Assembly (NCBI GenBank): GCA_905221605.1
Contig: CAJNDS010002224.1
Span: 21,001-85,000 of the forward strand
Origin: Symbiodinium natans
Lineage: Eukaryota > Sar > Dinophyceae > Suessiales > Symbiodiniaceae
DNA length: 64,000 bases
Reading direction: 5' to 3'
Shown here: positions 44,319 through 54,008 of the stretch, in pieces
How the letters are laid out: each line of letters opens with the position of its first letter
How positions within the stretch are numbered: position 1 is the stretch's first letter
Position numbers and translations under genes: made by a program
The notes under the pieces: generated by a model
Databases searched by the model: none
Told to the model about the DNA's origin: nothing
Seen by the model: the letters and a program-made list of their open reading frames with translations, nothing else

Positions 44319-44594
44319 ACCCTAAAACCCTAAAACCCTAAAACCCTAAAACCCTAAACCCTAAAACCCGAAACCCTGAAACCCTAAAACCCTGAAACCC
44401 TAAAACCCTAAAACCCTAAACCCTAAAACCCTAAAACCCTAAAACCCTAAAACCCTAAACCTAAAACCCTAAAACCCTAAAACCCTGAACCCTGAAACCC
44501 TGAAACCCCCTAAAACCCTAAAACCCTAAAACCCTAAAACCCTAAAACCCTAAAACCCTAAAACCCTAAACCCTAAAACCCTAACCCTAAACCC
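44319..44594 (+). repeat. CCCTAAAA (8-bp unit) array
   Basis: About 30 units, mostly the octamer CCCTAAAA with occasional heptamers and CCCTGAAA. A matching TTTTAGGG octamer block occurs at 50545-50586. Confidence 0.9.
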
Positions 44595-44691
44595 AACCCC
44601 TGAGAGTTTACATTTTCCCTACTATGCCCGCGAGACGTGACTTAATGGAAGATCCAACCGGGCACCCCACCAAAACCTTACTGTTGGCAAG

Positions 44692-44942
44692 TAGGGAATG
44701 AGCCCCATATACATATACATATACATATATATATATATATATATATTTATTACTTATATGTATTTTTAGGGTTTAGGGTTTAGGGTTTAGGTTTAGGGTT
44801 TAGGGTTTTAGGGTTTTAGGGTTTAGGGTTTAGGGGGTTTAGGGTTTAGGTTTAGGGTTTAGGGTTTTATATATATATGTATACATATACATATATATAT
44901 ACATATGCCCGACTGTGGGGTACCTCATTCCCTCATTCCCTA
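44692..44942. repeat. Inverted structure: TAGGGAATGAG arms, AT-rich stems, TTTAGGG core
   Basis: TAGGGAATGAG (44692-44702) is perfectly inverted as CTCATTCCCTA (44932-44942). Inside each arm lies an ATATAC/TATA microsatellite (44703-44751 and 44868-44906), and the centre is a TTTAGGG array (44766-44867). The whole can fold on itself. Confidence 0.8.
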
Positions 44943-45155
44943 CTAACCAAAGGAAGAAACGGTTGCATGGATTTGTCCGGCAAACTTGAATTCATAGACT
45001 GAGGGCCCTACTAAACAGGGTGCATATCATTTAAGCTCGGTGTTGGAGGGCCCATAAACGAACAGGGCAGAGAAGGTGAGAAAGCCCGGAAAGAGAGCTT
45101 CACACGCTTTCGCGCTGAAACCTCCCCCCCGCCTAGACCTTCAGGTGTTTAGGTT

Positions 45156-45320
45156 GGGATGTTCCCCCTTATACTAACTTAATAGGGATGATAGTACCCC
45201 CCCACCCCACCCCACCCCACCCAACACCCAAAACCCAAACCCAAACCCAAACCCAAAACCCAAAACCCTAAACCCTAAACCCTAATCCCCATAAAGGACT
45301 GTTAGTACAGGGAGCATATC
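45156..45320. repeat. Palindromic element, copy d, with telomere-like centre
   Basis: Left arm GGGATGTTCCCCCTTATACT then AACTTAATAGGGATGATAGT; right arm TAATCCCCATAAAGGACTGT then TAGTACAGGGAGCATATC. Instead of a C run the centre holds CCCCA, CCCAAA and CCCTAAA repeats. Confidence 0.8.
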
Positions 45321-45769
45321 TTCGGGTTTAGAGAGGGTTAGAGAGCCGACCTTGGTCCGGGGGTTGATGGAGATCAGGGGGTGGGTTTAGGGTTTAGGGT
45401 TTAGGGTTTAGGGTTTAGAGTTTAGGGTTTAGGGTTTAGGGTTTAGGGGGTTAGGGTTTAGGGTTTAGGGTTTAGGGGGTTTAGGGTTCGGGTTTCGGGT
45501 TTGGGGTTTAGGGTTTTGGGTTGAGGGGTTTTAAAGTCCAACGTAAACAAGGGGGGGTGTGGTCCCTGAAAAATGTCGGCGGGGGGGGCCCAGGCGATGA
45601 AGCCTAACTATACCCATTCCAAGCTCTTGTACCGAGTCGCGGGATAGGCCCAAGTTGGCCGACGAGCCAAGAAAGCCTTAGTTGTCCAGTACCTAGGAGT
45701 TTTAAAGGCTAACCTTAGGAGTCTAAGGGGAATATATTAACACAAAAGGTTAAAGGTTACCTACTCTAC
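45321..45769. repeat. TTTAGGG array and dispersed element
   Basis: TTTAGGG array at 45380-45530 with variant ends, then about 150 bp of unassigned sequence and copy 2 of the 5214-5320 element at 45678-45775. Confidence 0.75.
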
Positions 45770-46472
45770 TACCAAGAAGCTCACAGCTGAGCATGACCTG
45801 CCACACGTCGGAGAACCCCATCCCGGCAACGGATTGCACTGCGCAGCCTTCGAAAGAGAAGGGGAAGATGGTGGTTGCGTAGTACTGGCCATGGGCATGA
45901 TGCACACGTAGCATAGGGGCAAGGACACGTCGTAGGCATCCCCGATGCAGTCCAGGACAGTGGCACGAAGGGGCCCTTGAACATAGCTGTTGAAACTCTC
46001 CAGCGCCGCGTCCTTCGATGACTCAGCCTCCACTGGCTCTGGATCTGGCCCGAGGCACCCGCGACAATGACTTCAGTGTCAATCTCTGGCTTGAAATGCA
46101 AAGCAACCTTTTCTTCCACCAGCGGCCGTCCGCCTCAAACAGAGCCTTGGCGTTCCGGAGGTCGAAGCTAGCCATCTGCTGCAGCATCAGCCGTGTCCCT
46201 GATCTTGCTTCTAAGGAGAGCATGGTGGGCAACGCCAGCGGCAGATAGCAGATGAAGTATGAGAAGTTGAACCAAAAACTCTTCAGAAAGGTCACCATGT
46301 CTGGCGACTCACCAAGCAGCGGCTGACAAAGCTTTAGGGCCTTCTGTACGGCCGCCTCAGTTCCCGGGTAAGCATCCTGAAACGTAAGAATTGAACGCCC
46401 AAGAGATCCAGCAGTAAGGAGACAAGAGCCACGGCGCCAGCCACCTAAGCTTTCCAGGACTATTTCTAGCAA
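45770..46472 (-). pseudogene. Frame-broken remnant of a membrane-protein-like gene
   Basis: Sensible protein sequence runs across this stretch but in three frames. From 46472 the first frame includes a hydrophobic segment (FNFSYFICYLPLALPTML) and a FDLRNAKALFEADGRWWKK block. Near 46115 the plausible text moves to another frame (KVALHFKPEIDTEVIVAGAS), then near 46035 to a third (DAALESFNSYVQGPLRATVL), and near 45900 again (GQYYATTIFPFSFEGCAVQS, then VWQVMLSCELL). No ATG-to-stop gene spans it. It could be a decayed gene or exons with very short introns, but the breaks have no obvious splice sites. The family is not identified. 46545-46854, on the same strand, might be an upstream part but has no linking evidence. 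Confidence 0.4.
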
Positions 46473-47793
46473 GGAGGGCCCGCTAGTTGTAAGCGGAGTT
46501 CAACAGGCCCCAGATTTGGGCTACAAGTATTGCAATTTATGCTACTAAATCCTGTATAGGCAACAAGGGGATCCCTGTTTGTGGTATTTAGATGATTTCC
46601 CTAAACCCCAAACCCAAAGCAGGCTCCACTGGGCGTTCGGGGTCCCAGCCAACAATGGGAGGAACTTCATCTTCTCCGGACTGCTGAGTACTTTGCAAAA
46701 CGTAGCCATCTCCATGTTGCACCAGAGCCTCTCGTCGACTGTAGGGGGCATAGGGGGAACATAAGGCTTTGGGGTTTGGGTCGAGTCTACTCGGGTCATC
46801 GAACGCAGTCGCCATAGCATCCCGTGGAACCTCATTGCTTGGCGAAGATGGCACAGACCAGAGGCATACTCTTGTTCCAGTTTAGGGTTTAGGGTTTTAG
46901 GGTTCAGGGTTCAGGTTCAGGGTTTAGGGTTTAGGGCTAGAAATCAGGTTTACTCCTGAAAGATTCTGGGCTGTCTGAGATGCCTTTTTGAATACCTGCC
47001 CAAGAAATATCTAAACCGCAAACCAATAAACCCTAAACCCCAACCCAAACCCTAAACCAACAGACCAACAGCCTCTCGAAGTAGGTGTCGTCCCAGAGCA
47101 CCAGCATCTGCGCCGCGCGCGCCACGAACACCGGAGCGCTGCCCCTGCTGCGCCTTCCAGCCCCTCGTTTTGTCTGGTGGATGCACCTGGGGTTAGAAGT
47201 CAGTCTCTAGGGTTTAGGGTTTTAGGGTATCGAGGGTTTGGGTCTCCAGGGTTAGGGTTTTGGTTTCAAGGGTTTTTGGGGATGTCCTATTCCGCTGGGC
47301 TGGCCCGGCCACGCTCTTTTCAGGTTTGCCCCTCGAGCAACGGCCTCCGACAAACACCATGACCTTGTAAACCCTAACCCTATACCCCTAAACCTTAATC
47401 TAACAACCCGAAGCCCTAACCTACACCCTTAAACCCTTGCAACAAGGCACAGCTTGTCGACCAGAAGGAGGGCGCCCAACAGCCGCCCGACGGTGCTGCC
47501 CGAAGAAGAAGAACCTGGGTGATCCAGGTCTATGGGGATCCAACCCCCTCGGGTTTAGGGGTTAGGGTTTAGGGATCCGAAGTATGGGCCGTTAATCCGC
47601 CGACCCTGGCGGCGTGTTGGATGGGAAAGGAGGTGAAAACCTCCCTCTTTCCCTCCTTAACCCCCCAAAACGGGGGGGGGGGCTGGGGGGGGGGGGTGGG
47701 GGGGTCGGTGCACAATTTTTCGTGGAGGACCACGCACAGCGTAAACAGGGGTTCAGCTGGGAATAGGCGCGCTCTCAGCAAATCAGCGTTTCC

Positions 47794-47876
47794 CCCCCCA
47801 CCCCCCCCCCCCCCCACCCCCCCACCCCCCCCCCCCCCCCCCCCACCCCCCCCACCCCCCCCCCCCCACCCCCCCG

Positions 47877-47911
<35 letters not shown>

Positions 47912-47927
47912 ACCCCTCCCCCCCCCC
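47794..47927. repeat. Poly-C tract with A interruptions, about 134 bp
   Basis: Almost pure C with isolated A, G or T. A shorter G-rich tract (47676-47704) lies 90 bp upstream on the same strand, so the two could pair. Exact length is doubtful in any assembly. Confidence 0.85.
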
Positions 47928-50119
47928 GCTTCTAGGGTTTCGGGTTTTAGGGTTTAGCGTTTTGGGGGTTTAGGGGTTTGAGGGTTTGAGGGTTTTGGGA
48001 AGGTTGAGATGTGTAGACCGATAGGGCTTCAGGGGTCTAGGGTGTAGAGGTCTAGGGACTTGATAAGTTTTTCCATGAACGTGGGCGTAAACGGTTCCGA
48101 CTTCTAGCTAAGGTTTGAAATGCGCTACTAGGCTGAATGAGGGGGCCCAGGTGGAAACGACATACGCGCCTTGAGCAGCTTTTGAATTTTGTAAGTGGTT
48201 TCGCAAGCTCTAGCTGGTTGATACACAAGGGGCCAGTGCTCTGGCTTTCGTAAGCTCTGGCTGGTATGGGGCAAATATTGGCACCCTGTTTGGGGGTCCC
48301 TTTAAGGGGATTCTATTCTATTTTGGGTGTGAAAAGGGAACCCCTGTTTTGGGAAATTCCCATATCCGGTGAGAAGAGCCCTTCCTATGTGAAACGAGAG
48401 CACATGCCCTCTAGAGCTCCTCCAGCAACCCTAAACCCTAAACCCGAAACCCGCAACCCTAAAAAGCCCCAAGTCCTAGACCCTAAACACCTGAACCCTG
48501 AAACCCTCGAGGGTCGAGGACTTAGGGTTCAGGGCTTAGGGTTGAGGCGTTAGGGCTTAGGGTTTAGGGTTGAGGGTTCAGGGCTGAGGGCTTAGCGTTG
48601 AGGGCTCACGGTTTAGGGCTTGGGGTTTAGGGTTTAGGGTTTAGGGTCTAGGGTCTAGGAAGCCCCTTTGTTGGCCTTGTGCTTGCGTAGGGCGGAGTTG
48701 AACGGGGGCCTAGAAGTCTGTGTTGCAGAACCCTCAACCCTAAACCCTAAACCCTAAACCCTAAACCCGAAACCCTAAACCCTAAACCCTAAACCCCTCC
48801 CCTCAATTCTACCAGCAACCGCGAATCCATCGGGGAGGGGGAACCCAGATTCACACCCAGCTTCGGAAGATTAAGCCCAACATCCAAAACCCAAAACTTT
48901 AGGGTTTAGGGTTTAGGGTTTAGGGTTTAGGGTCAAAACTAAGCCCTACATTGAGTTGCAGGATTGCGTGTTTCGGATCGAAAGTATCGGGCAGGGCAAG
49001 TATATAGAATCGCACGGCGAAGGTCTAACTAGAAATTGGGGTTTGGGGTTTACGCACAAGGGGAAAGGAAGGGAAGCCCCAAGAAAAGGAACTTGGGCCC
49101 ACTGTGGCCCCTGGGACTCATAATCTCCTATTGCCATTCCCAGCAAGGATCATTGAAATGGAACATTTACTGCTACTTTTTCTGGTAGAGGGGCATGCAG
49201 ATACGGGTTTAGGCCCTACGGTTTCGGGTTTAGGGTTTAGGGCTTGGGGTTGAGGGTTCAGGGTTTGGCGGTCGGGCTAGGACTTAGCTATGGGCTCTTG
49301 GGCTGCACAGGGCTTATAGGGTTTGCAGGCCAGATCCCTAAACCCTAAACCCTGCACTTGAAACCCTTCCTTGGTAGCCCAGTAATCCTATTGTAATAAG
49401 TTTACCCTTTTGGGGGTTGAACTTTGAACCCTAAACCCTAATAAACCCTAAACCCTAAACCCTAAACCCTAAACCAAAAAAGGGAGAAAGGGTATCACCG
49501 GGGACGAGCGGCAAGAAGAAGATCAAAACAGGGAGCTCCGTAAGGAGTGGCAAGAGGTATTCCTTGCCGCAGAGCACCCTCTCGGCCTGAGTCGGGGCTT
49601 AGGGTTTACCGGGTTTACAGGGTTTAGGGTTTAAGGCCGAAAACCACTGCAACACCCGAATGCGAAGGCTGCCAAGAAAATTATCGGCATACTCTTGGCT
49701 GGCATCATGGAAAGCCTTGAAGCCAGGCCTACGTGCCCTGTAGCTCTACATCCCCAAATCCCCAAAACCCCTGTGCTCCTAAGCACCAAAAAGCCTTCAA
49801 CCCCAAAACCCCAACAAACTAAGCCCCCCAAAACCCAGCCCCTGAACCCCGCCCACAGTTCACTAACTTCCCGAACCGCTTCAACACTCAACCCGAAGCT
49901 CCTAATCTACTAATCCCTCCTGAAAGACTAAACCCTGAGCCCCACAACGATTCAACTCCCAAACGCACAGCCGGTAACCCCTCTCAAAACTCATAGGGGT
50001 TTTGGCCTTAAGTGCTCAAGCCTGCCTGACCTACCCCCAAAAACCCCGAAACCCAAAACTCCGAACCCTACAAACTATAAACTCCTAAACCCCTATACCT
50101 TTGGATGATATCCGTATAC

Positions 50120-50207
50120 GAACATCCCCCCCTATACTAACAGTCCTCAATAAGCATTACGGTAGGGGGTACTATATTCCCTGTTCAGGACTGTCAGTAC
50201 AAGGGGC
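50120..50207. repeat. Palindromic (MITE-like) element, copy e
   Basis: Left arm GAACATCCCCCCCTATACTA then ACAGTCCTCAATAAGCATTA; right arm TATTCCCTGTTCAGGACTGT then CAGTACAAGGGG. The centre lacks a homopolymer and reads GGTAGGGGGTAC. Confidence 0.75.
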
Positions 50208-50869
50208 CCAAGCCGAAACACCAGTGCCCTAAACCCTAAACCCGAAACCCTAAACCCCTAAACCCTAAACCCCTGAAACCTAAACCCTTGTGAGCAGCCT
50301 AAACTCCCAAACCTTAAACCCCTGAAAGTATAAGGGGCCCTAAACCCTAAACCCTAAGCCCTAAGCCCTAAACCCTAAACCCTAAACCCTAATAAACCCT
50401 AAACCCTAAACCCTGAAAGCACTGAGACGGACCCGCCTTGGACAGCAGGAGGGCGGAGACAGCCAGCGACCAGGCCGCCACTGCGGCCTGGGGTGCTGAA
50501 GGAATCAGAGGGTGTGGGTTTAGGGTTTAGGGTTTAGGGTTTAGGGTTTTAGGGTTTTAGGGTTTTAGGGTTTTAGGGTTTTAGGGTCTAGGGTTTAGGG
50601 TTTAGGGTTTAGGGGTTAGGGGTTAGGGTTTAGGGCTGAGGGTTTTTTAGGTTTGCTTAGGGTTTTTGTTAGGGTTTTTTAGGGTTTACCTCTCCAGACT
50701 CCAGATTAGGGTCCCTGGTTGGGGTCCTGATGATAAGGGTGACGTCTCCCACAAAGAGACCACAAGTTAATACTCCCCACTACCCCTCTAAGGCTCCCTC
50801 AGCTTCCCTAAGGTTTGCTAGGTACCTACACCCTAAACCCTCACCCTAAACCCTAAACCCTAAACCCTA

Positions 50870-51159
50870 TGCGGAGCTGCAGCTGGTATTGTAGAAAGGA
50901 GTTAGTGTTGGGAGTGGAAGGGTCAACGTACCCGGAAATCTTTTATGGCTCAAGGATGGCCAGTCCGTCCAAAGAAAAAAGTCCGTGTTTGGGAGTGAGG
51001 GTTGGGTTAGTGCCCCTCTACTTGTGTAAGGGTGCCCCTTCCTTTGACCTGGTGAACTTTAACCCTGTGGGTTTGTCTTTCTGGTTCGTTCTGGGAAATT
51101 CATTCAGGCAACTGTTGGGGGTTGATACCCTGGTTAATCCCCTTTCGGTTGCCCCCGTA
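50870..51159 (+). repeat. Element 2 5' LTR
   Basis: 290 bp, TGCGGAGCTG...GCCCCCGTA. Differs from the 3' LTR at one position. One frame is open through the whole LTR, but the encoded text has no domain. Confidence 0.95.
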
Positions 51160-51171
51160 GGTTATGAGCCC
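51160..51171 (+). promoter_or_regulatory. Element 2 primer-binding site
   Basis: GGTTATGAGCCC immediately follows the LTR. It is complementary to the anticodon arm of a typical eukaryotic initiator tRNA-Met (…GGGCUCAUAACC), as in copia and Ty5. The match to element 3 extends to 14 bases (GGTTATGAGCCCAA). Confidence 0.85.
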
Positions 51172-51226
51172 AAATTAGGTTCCCTGCAGTTGAGTGTTCT
51201 CTTAAGGTTTTTGGGATCAAGAAGCA

Positions 51227-51481
51227 ATGCCTTCTCCCAAGCGATGGCTCCAGCCTTCCTCGGATGGTGGACAGAATGGTGGAGCTGGAAATGGTGCAGC
51301 TGAGTCTCTGGGTGAAAGGGCGGTGCTGGAAGAGGTGATGCCTGGCGCTGAAGAACATCTGGAAGAAGCCTTGGTTGCAGAAGACCCCAATGTGGGTATG
51401 AATCCCAATGTGGATATGGTTAGCAGTGCTGAAGCTGAAGGACGTGCTGTATCGCCAAAGCCTGGTGAAAAAAGGAACTGA
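51227..51481 (+). CDS. Element 2 leading frame, 84 residues, ends at an in-frame TGA
   Basis: First ATG in this frame after several stops (51176, 51191). The product is acidic with no recognised domain (MPSPKRW…GEKRN). The TGA at 51479-51481 is followed by 27 bases without another stop before the ATG of the next long frame, which is in the same phase. The two therefore read as one protein interrupted by a single stop codon. Either the stop is a recent nonsense mutation, it is read through, or translation restarts at 51509. Confidence 0.6.
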   Translation: MPSPKRWLQPSSDGGQNGGAGNGAAESLGERAVLEEVMPGAEEHLEEALVAEDPNVGMNPNVDMVSSAEAEGRAVSPKPGEKRN

Positions 51482-51508
51482 GACGCGACTGGTGGTATAG
51501 ACCGTGAA

Positions 51509-53992
51509 ATGGAGGTGACTGTTTTACGCGTGTTGCAAAAGCATGGGTATCAGCCGTCGTCTTCAACTTCGGGCCGAAGGGTGGACCAAGGGTCTCAGAC
51601 CAATCTGAGTGGAGAGGTGCTGCAAGCTGCCAGGAGGCCTCTGAACAAGATTAAAGGGGATCCCTCGGCGAGTTCCCTGGGTGGTGGAAGCGGTTACGAA
51701 CAGAAGGGTGCGGACAGCTTTGAAGCTGCACCAACTGCTGAATACGCCATGGGGGAGGAGGAGATCTTACAGATGGAGGCTGAAAGGTTGCGCCAGTTGT
51801 CAGAAGAAGAGGATGAGATGCGTCAAGTCTCTGAAAGGGATGGTTTTCGGAAAGATGAGCATCTGATCAAAGCGTGCGATGGGACAACGTGGGAATGGCA
51901 CTTCCACGAAGATGGGAGACAATATTACTACTGCCTGGATACGCAGGAAAGCAAGTGGACGTTGCCGGTTGTAGGTGAAAAGATGAAGAGTGACGAGGTG
52001 GTTGGGTCTCCTTCGGGCAATGAGCTGGAAATGGAGGCTGCACTGGGTTCTTCATCATCTACTCCGACGCCTGAGTCTACGAGGGCATTCCAGGGTAGTG
52101 TAAATAGTGTAGGTGAAAATGATTTTTCCTCTACTATCAGGGATAGCGGTCTTAGGGCTGGTGGTGACGCCCCGACCTCGGGTTCTCCTGATGAGGAAGG
52201 GATTTCTGGAATCCGAGCAGACATCGCTGGAGAACATCTGGATCGGGAAGAAATGGAAGCGCTTTCTGAGGGTGTGGCAGCGGTGGAATCGGTGGGTCCA
52301 GAGGAAAAAATGCCCAATGTGGAGATCGGAACTGTGTCGGCTGCAGAAGAGAGAGTGGTGGATATGGTACCTGTCGTTCAGGAAGGTGATCCTGGAGATT
52401 TGAAGGACGGAGGGAAAACGTTGTGTGTTACAACTGAGGAGGTCTCTTCGTGTGGTGCCAAGAGTCTTGCCATTCAAGGGGAAAAAGAAGCTTCTGGAAT
52501 AGCTGGAGACACGGAAGATCTGAAAGATGAGGCCTGGAGCGCCAATGATGCGCGGGTCAATGCGCCAGATAGTACCTGGAGTGCGAAAGAAGCACGGGTT
52601 GAGGTGCATATGGTGTTACGTTCCACGGGCGACTGCAACAATGGGGCGCAGGTCTCCGCAGCAGCTGATGACGGAGGTTCACAGGTGGACGCACTGGTGC
52701 AACCTGAAGTTAGCCGCGAGGAACGAAATGGCAAGGGCTACACCGGAGCCGATGAGGCAGCTGTGGTCAATGATGGTCGCAATTCTCCTTTGGAAAACAT
52801 GGAGCCAAAGGAGCCTGCGGTGGAAGAAAATGTACCTGCCGTGGATGAGCAATCCAATCGCCCTGCAGTGGAAGAAAATTTGCCTGCTGCAGAAGGTGTG
52901 ACAAAAGACTCCAATGATGGGTCCGCTCCCATGAAGGGGGAAGTATTGCCGTCTGGAAGATCGCCGGAAGTCGACACCGAGCGAACTCCAACAGATGAGG
53001 CAAAGCCATTGGCTGGAAAAAAGGAAGGTCCTGAAATCCAGGAGCACAAAGGAGATGAGCCTGTGGGACTCGTGGATCAGGACAAGCAGGTTGCCTCCGA
53101 GGTGGAAACAAGGGATGTTCCGGGAGCCGAAGAAACAATTCCGGTTTCTGAAGAACCAACGAAGAAAGTGCCCAGAGCGGGTGCCTTGGATTCACCTGGG
53201 GAGCATTACTATCAAGAGGGAGATGAGATCGTTGGTCTAGTGCGCTGCATCAATGGGTATGGAGCCTTTTTGGACCATGGTGATGTGAATGTATTGGTTC
53301 CTGCAGAAGGGAACAACGCACATCAGTTCAAATTTGGTGATACTGTCAATGGAACAGTGAAACGAGTGGAAGATGATGGTACCGTGATCTTGGACACCTT
53401 TCTGGTTTTGGAAGAGGACGAGGAGGACTCTTCTTCGACGCGGCGCAAATGGAAAGCCAGCGGCTGGAGTACGTGGTGGACAGATTCATGGTATGCTGGT
53501 CAATGGTACCAAGATTCCAACAGTCAATGGGACTGGAAACGGGAGGAAGAGCAATCCGATGAAAGGGTTGCTGATCAGGAGTTATCCTCAGAAGAACAAG
53601 AGGAAAGGCAACTTTATGGAGAAAAGATCTATAAAGCTCTTCTTGAGGATGGAAAGGCTGATAAGGCCTATGTGGGCAAAATCACTGGGATGCTGTTGGG
53701 TCGTCCAATGGAAGAGCTACAGGAGTGTGTTGCAGATCATGCATTCCTGAATGCGGAAGCTCGGCGCGCGTATGGCATCTTGCAAAGTGATGGTTGGAAG
53801 CCCGATGGTGCAGAAAGCACAGGTTTGGGAAAGACATCCACCTTTTCCCGAAAACAGTACCACAACGCGCTCTTCGAACTGGCATGTAGGAAAAGGAGAT
53901 TTACTCGACCAGTTGTGGGTGAAGCGGTGGCAACGGTGCTGAGTCAAGGGGAAGATTTGGCTGGACACCAAGCGACTTTTGCAGGAGCTTGA
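51509..53992 (+). CDS. Element 2 protein A: WW, S1-like and MLLE domains
   Basis: 827 residues, mostly acidic low-complexity, with three recognisable modules. A WW domain at residues 128-153 has W128/W130, GRQYYY and W150 followed by TLP, the classic spacing. An S1/cold-shock-like beta-barrel at about 565-632 begins GDEIVGLVRCINGYGAFLDH and continues with FGDTVNGTVKRVEDDG. An MLLE (PABC) domain at about 703-770 carries KITGMLL at 724-730, the signature of the C-terminal domain of poly(A)-binding protein, which binds PAM2 peptides of translation and decay factors. A Trp/Ser-rich stretch lies between the last two. The frame ends at a TGA (53990), but good coding text continues in the +1 frame from about 53943, so the stop may follow a frameshift. 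Together these modules suggest a cytoplasmic mRNA-associated protein. It is not a normal retroelement protein. Confidence 0.75.
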   Translation: MEVTVLRVLQKHGYQPSSSTSGRRVDQGSQTNLSGEVLQAARRPLNKIKGDPSASSLGGGSGYEQKGADSFEAAPTAEYAMGEEEILQMEAERLRQLSEEEDEMRQVSERDGFRKDEHLIKACDGTTWEWHFHEDGRQYYYCLDTQESKWTLPVVGEKMKSDEVVGSPSGNELEMEAALGSSSSTPTPESTRAFQGSVNSVGENDFSSTIRDSGLRAGGDAPTSGSPDEEGISGIRADIAGEHLDREEMEALSEGVAAVESVGPEEKMPNVEIGTVSAAEERVVDMVPVVQEGDPGDLKDGGKTLCVTTEEVSSCGAKSLAIQGEKEASGIAGDTEDLKDEAWSANDARVNAPDSTWSAKEARVEVHMVLRSTGDCNNGAQVSAAADDGGSQVDALVQPEVSREERNGKGYTGADEAAVVNDGRNSPLENMEPKEPAVEENVPAVDEQSNRPAVEENLPAAEGVTKDSNDGSAPMKGEVLPSGRSPEVDTERTPTDEAKPLAGKKEGPEIQEHKGDEPVGLVDQDKQVASEVETRDVPGAEETIPVSEEPTKKVPRAGALDSPGEHYYQEGDEIVGLVRCINGYGAFLDHGDVNVLVPAEGNNAHQFKFGDTVNGTVKRVEDDGTVILDTFLVLEEDEEDSSSTRRKWKASGWSTWWTDSWYAGQWYQDSNSQWDWKREEEQSDERVADQELSSEEQEERQLYGEKIYKALLEDGKADKAYVGKITGMLLGRPMEELQECVADHAFLNAEARRAYGILQSDGWKPDGAESTGLGKTSTFSRKQYHNALFELACRKRRFTRPVVGEAVATVLSQGEDLAGHQATFAGA

Positions 53993-54008
53993 TGGTGCAG
54001 TGGAATCC

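Larger units (their letters stand above)
42450..45155. repeat. Telomere-like mosaic, block 9
   Basis: TTTAGGG arrays at 42910-42955, 43120-43160, 43800-43865 and 43985-44170 (the last irregular, with TTTAGG and TTTTAGGG units); CCCTAAAA array at 44319-44594. Irregular CCTAAA/CCCGAAA text at 43440-43690. No gene supported. Confidence 0.85.
46473..50864. repeat. Telomere-like mosaic, block 10
   Basis: Fewer arrays until 48420; TTTAGGG at 48900-48935 and 50515-50640 (partly TTTTAGGG); CCCTAAA at 48735-48798, 49432-49475, 50340-50415 and 50838-50869. Very long G and C tracts at 47676-47704 and 47794-47927. Palindromic element at 50120-50207. No gene supported; the Gly-rich and Pro-rich open frames at 47569-47935 are translations of the homopolymers. 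Confidence 0.8.

Noticed and set aside
47569-47935. Gly-rich and Pro-rich frames
   Set aside because: Translations of G/C homopolymers.
50930-50960. Possible dinoflagellate spliced-leader relic in the element 2 LTR (TTTTATGGCTCAAG; TTTTGTGGCTCAAG in the 3' copy)
   Set aside because: Only the TGGCTCAAG portion matches the known leader and two extra bases interrupt the TTTTGG part. A 9-base match is expected by chance about once in a window this size on both strands.
50869-51303. Open frame running through the element 2 LTR and primer site (144 codons; a similar one at 59366-59716)
   Set aside because: No domain. It overlaps LTR, PBS and the start of the better-supported 51227 frame. Openness across 290 bp in one of six frames is not strong evidence.
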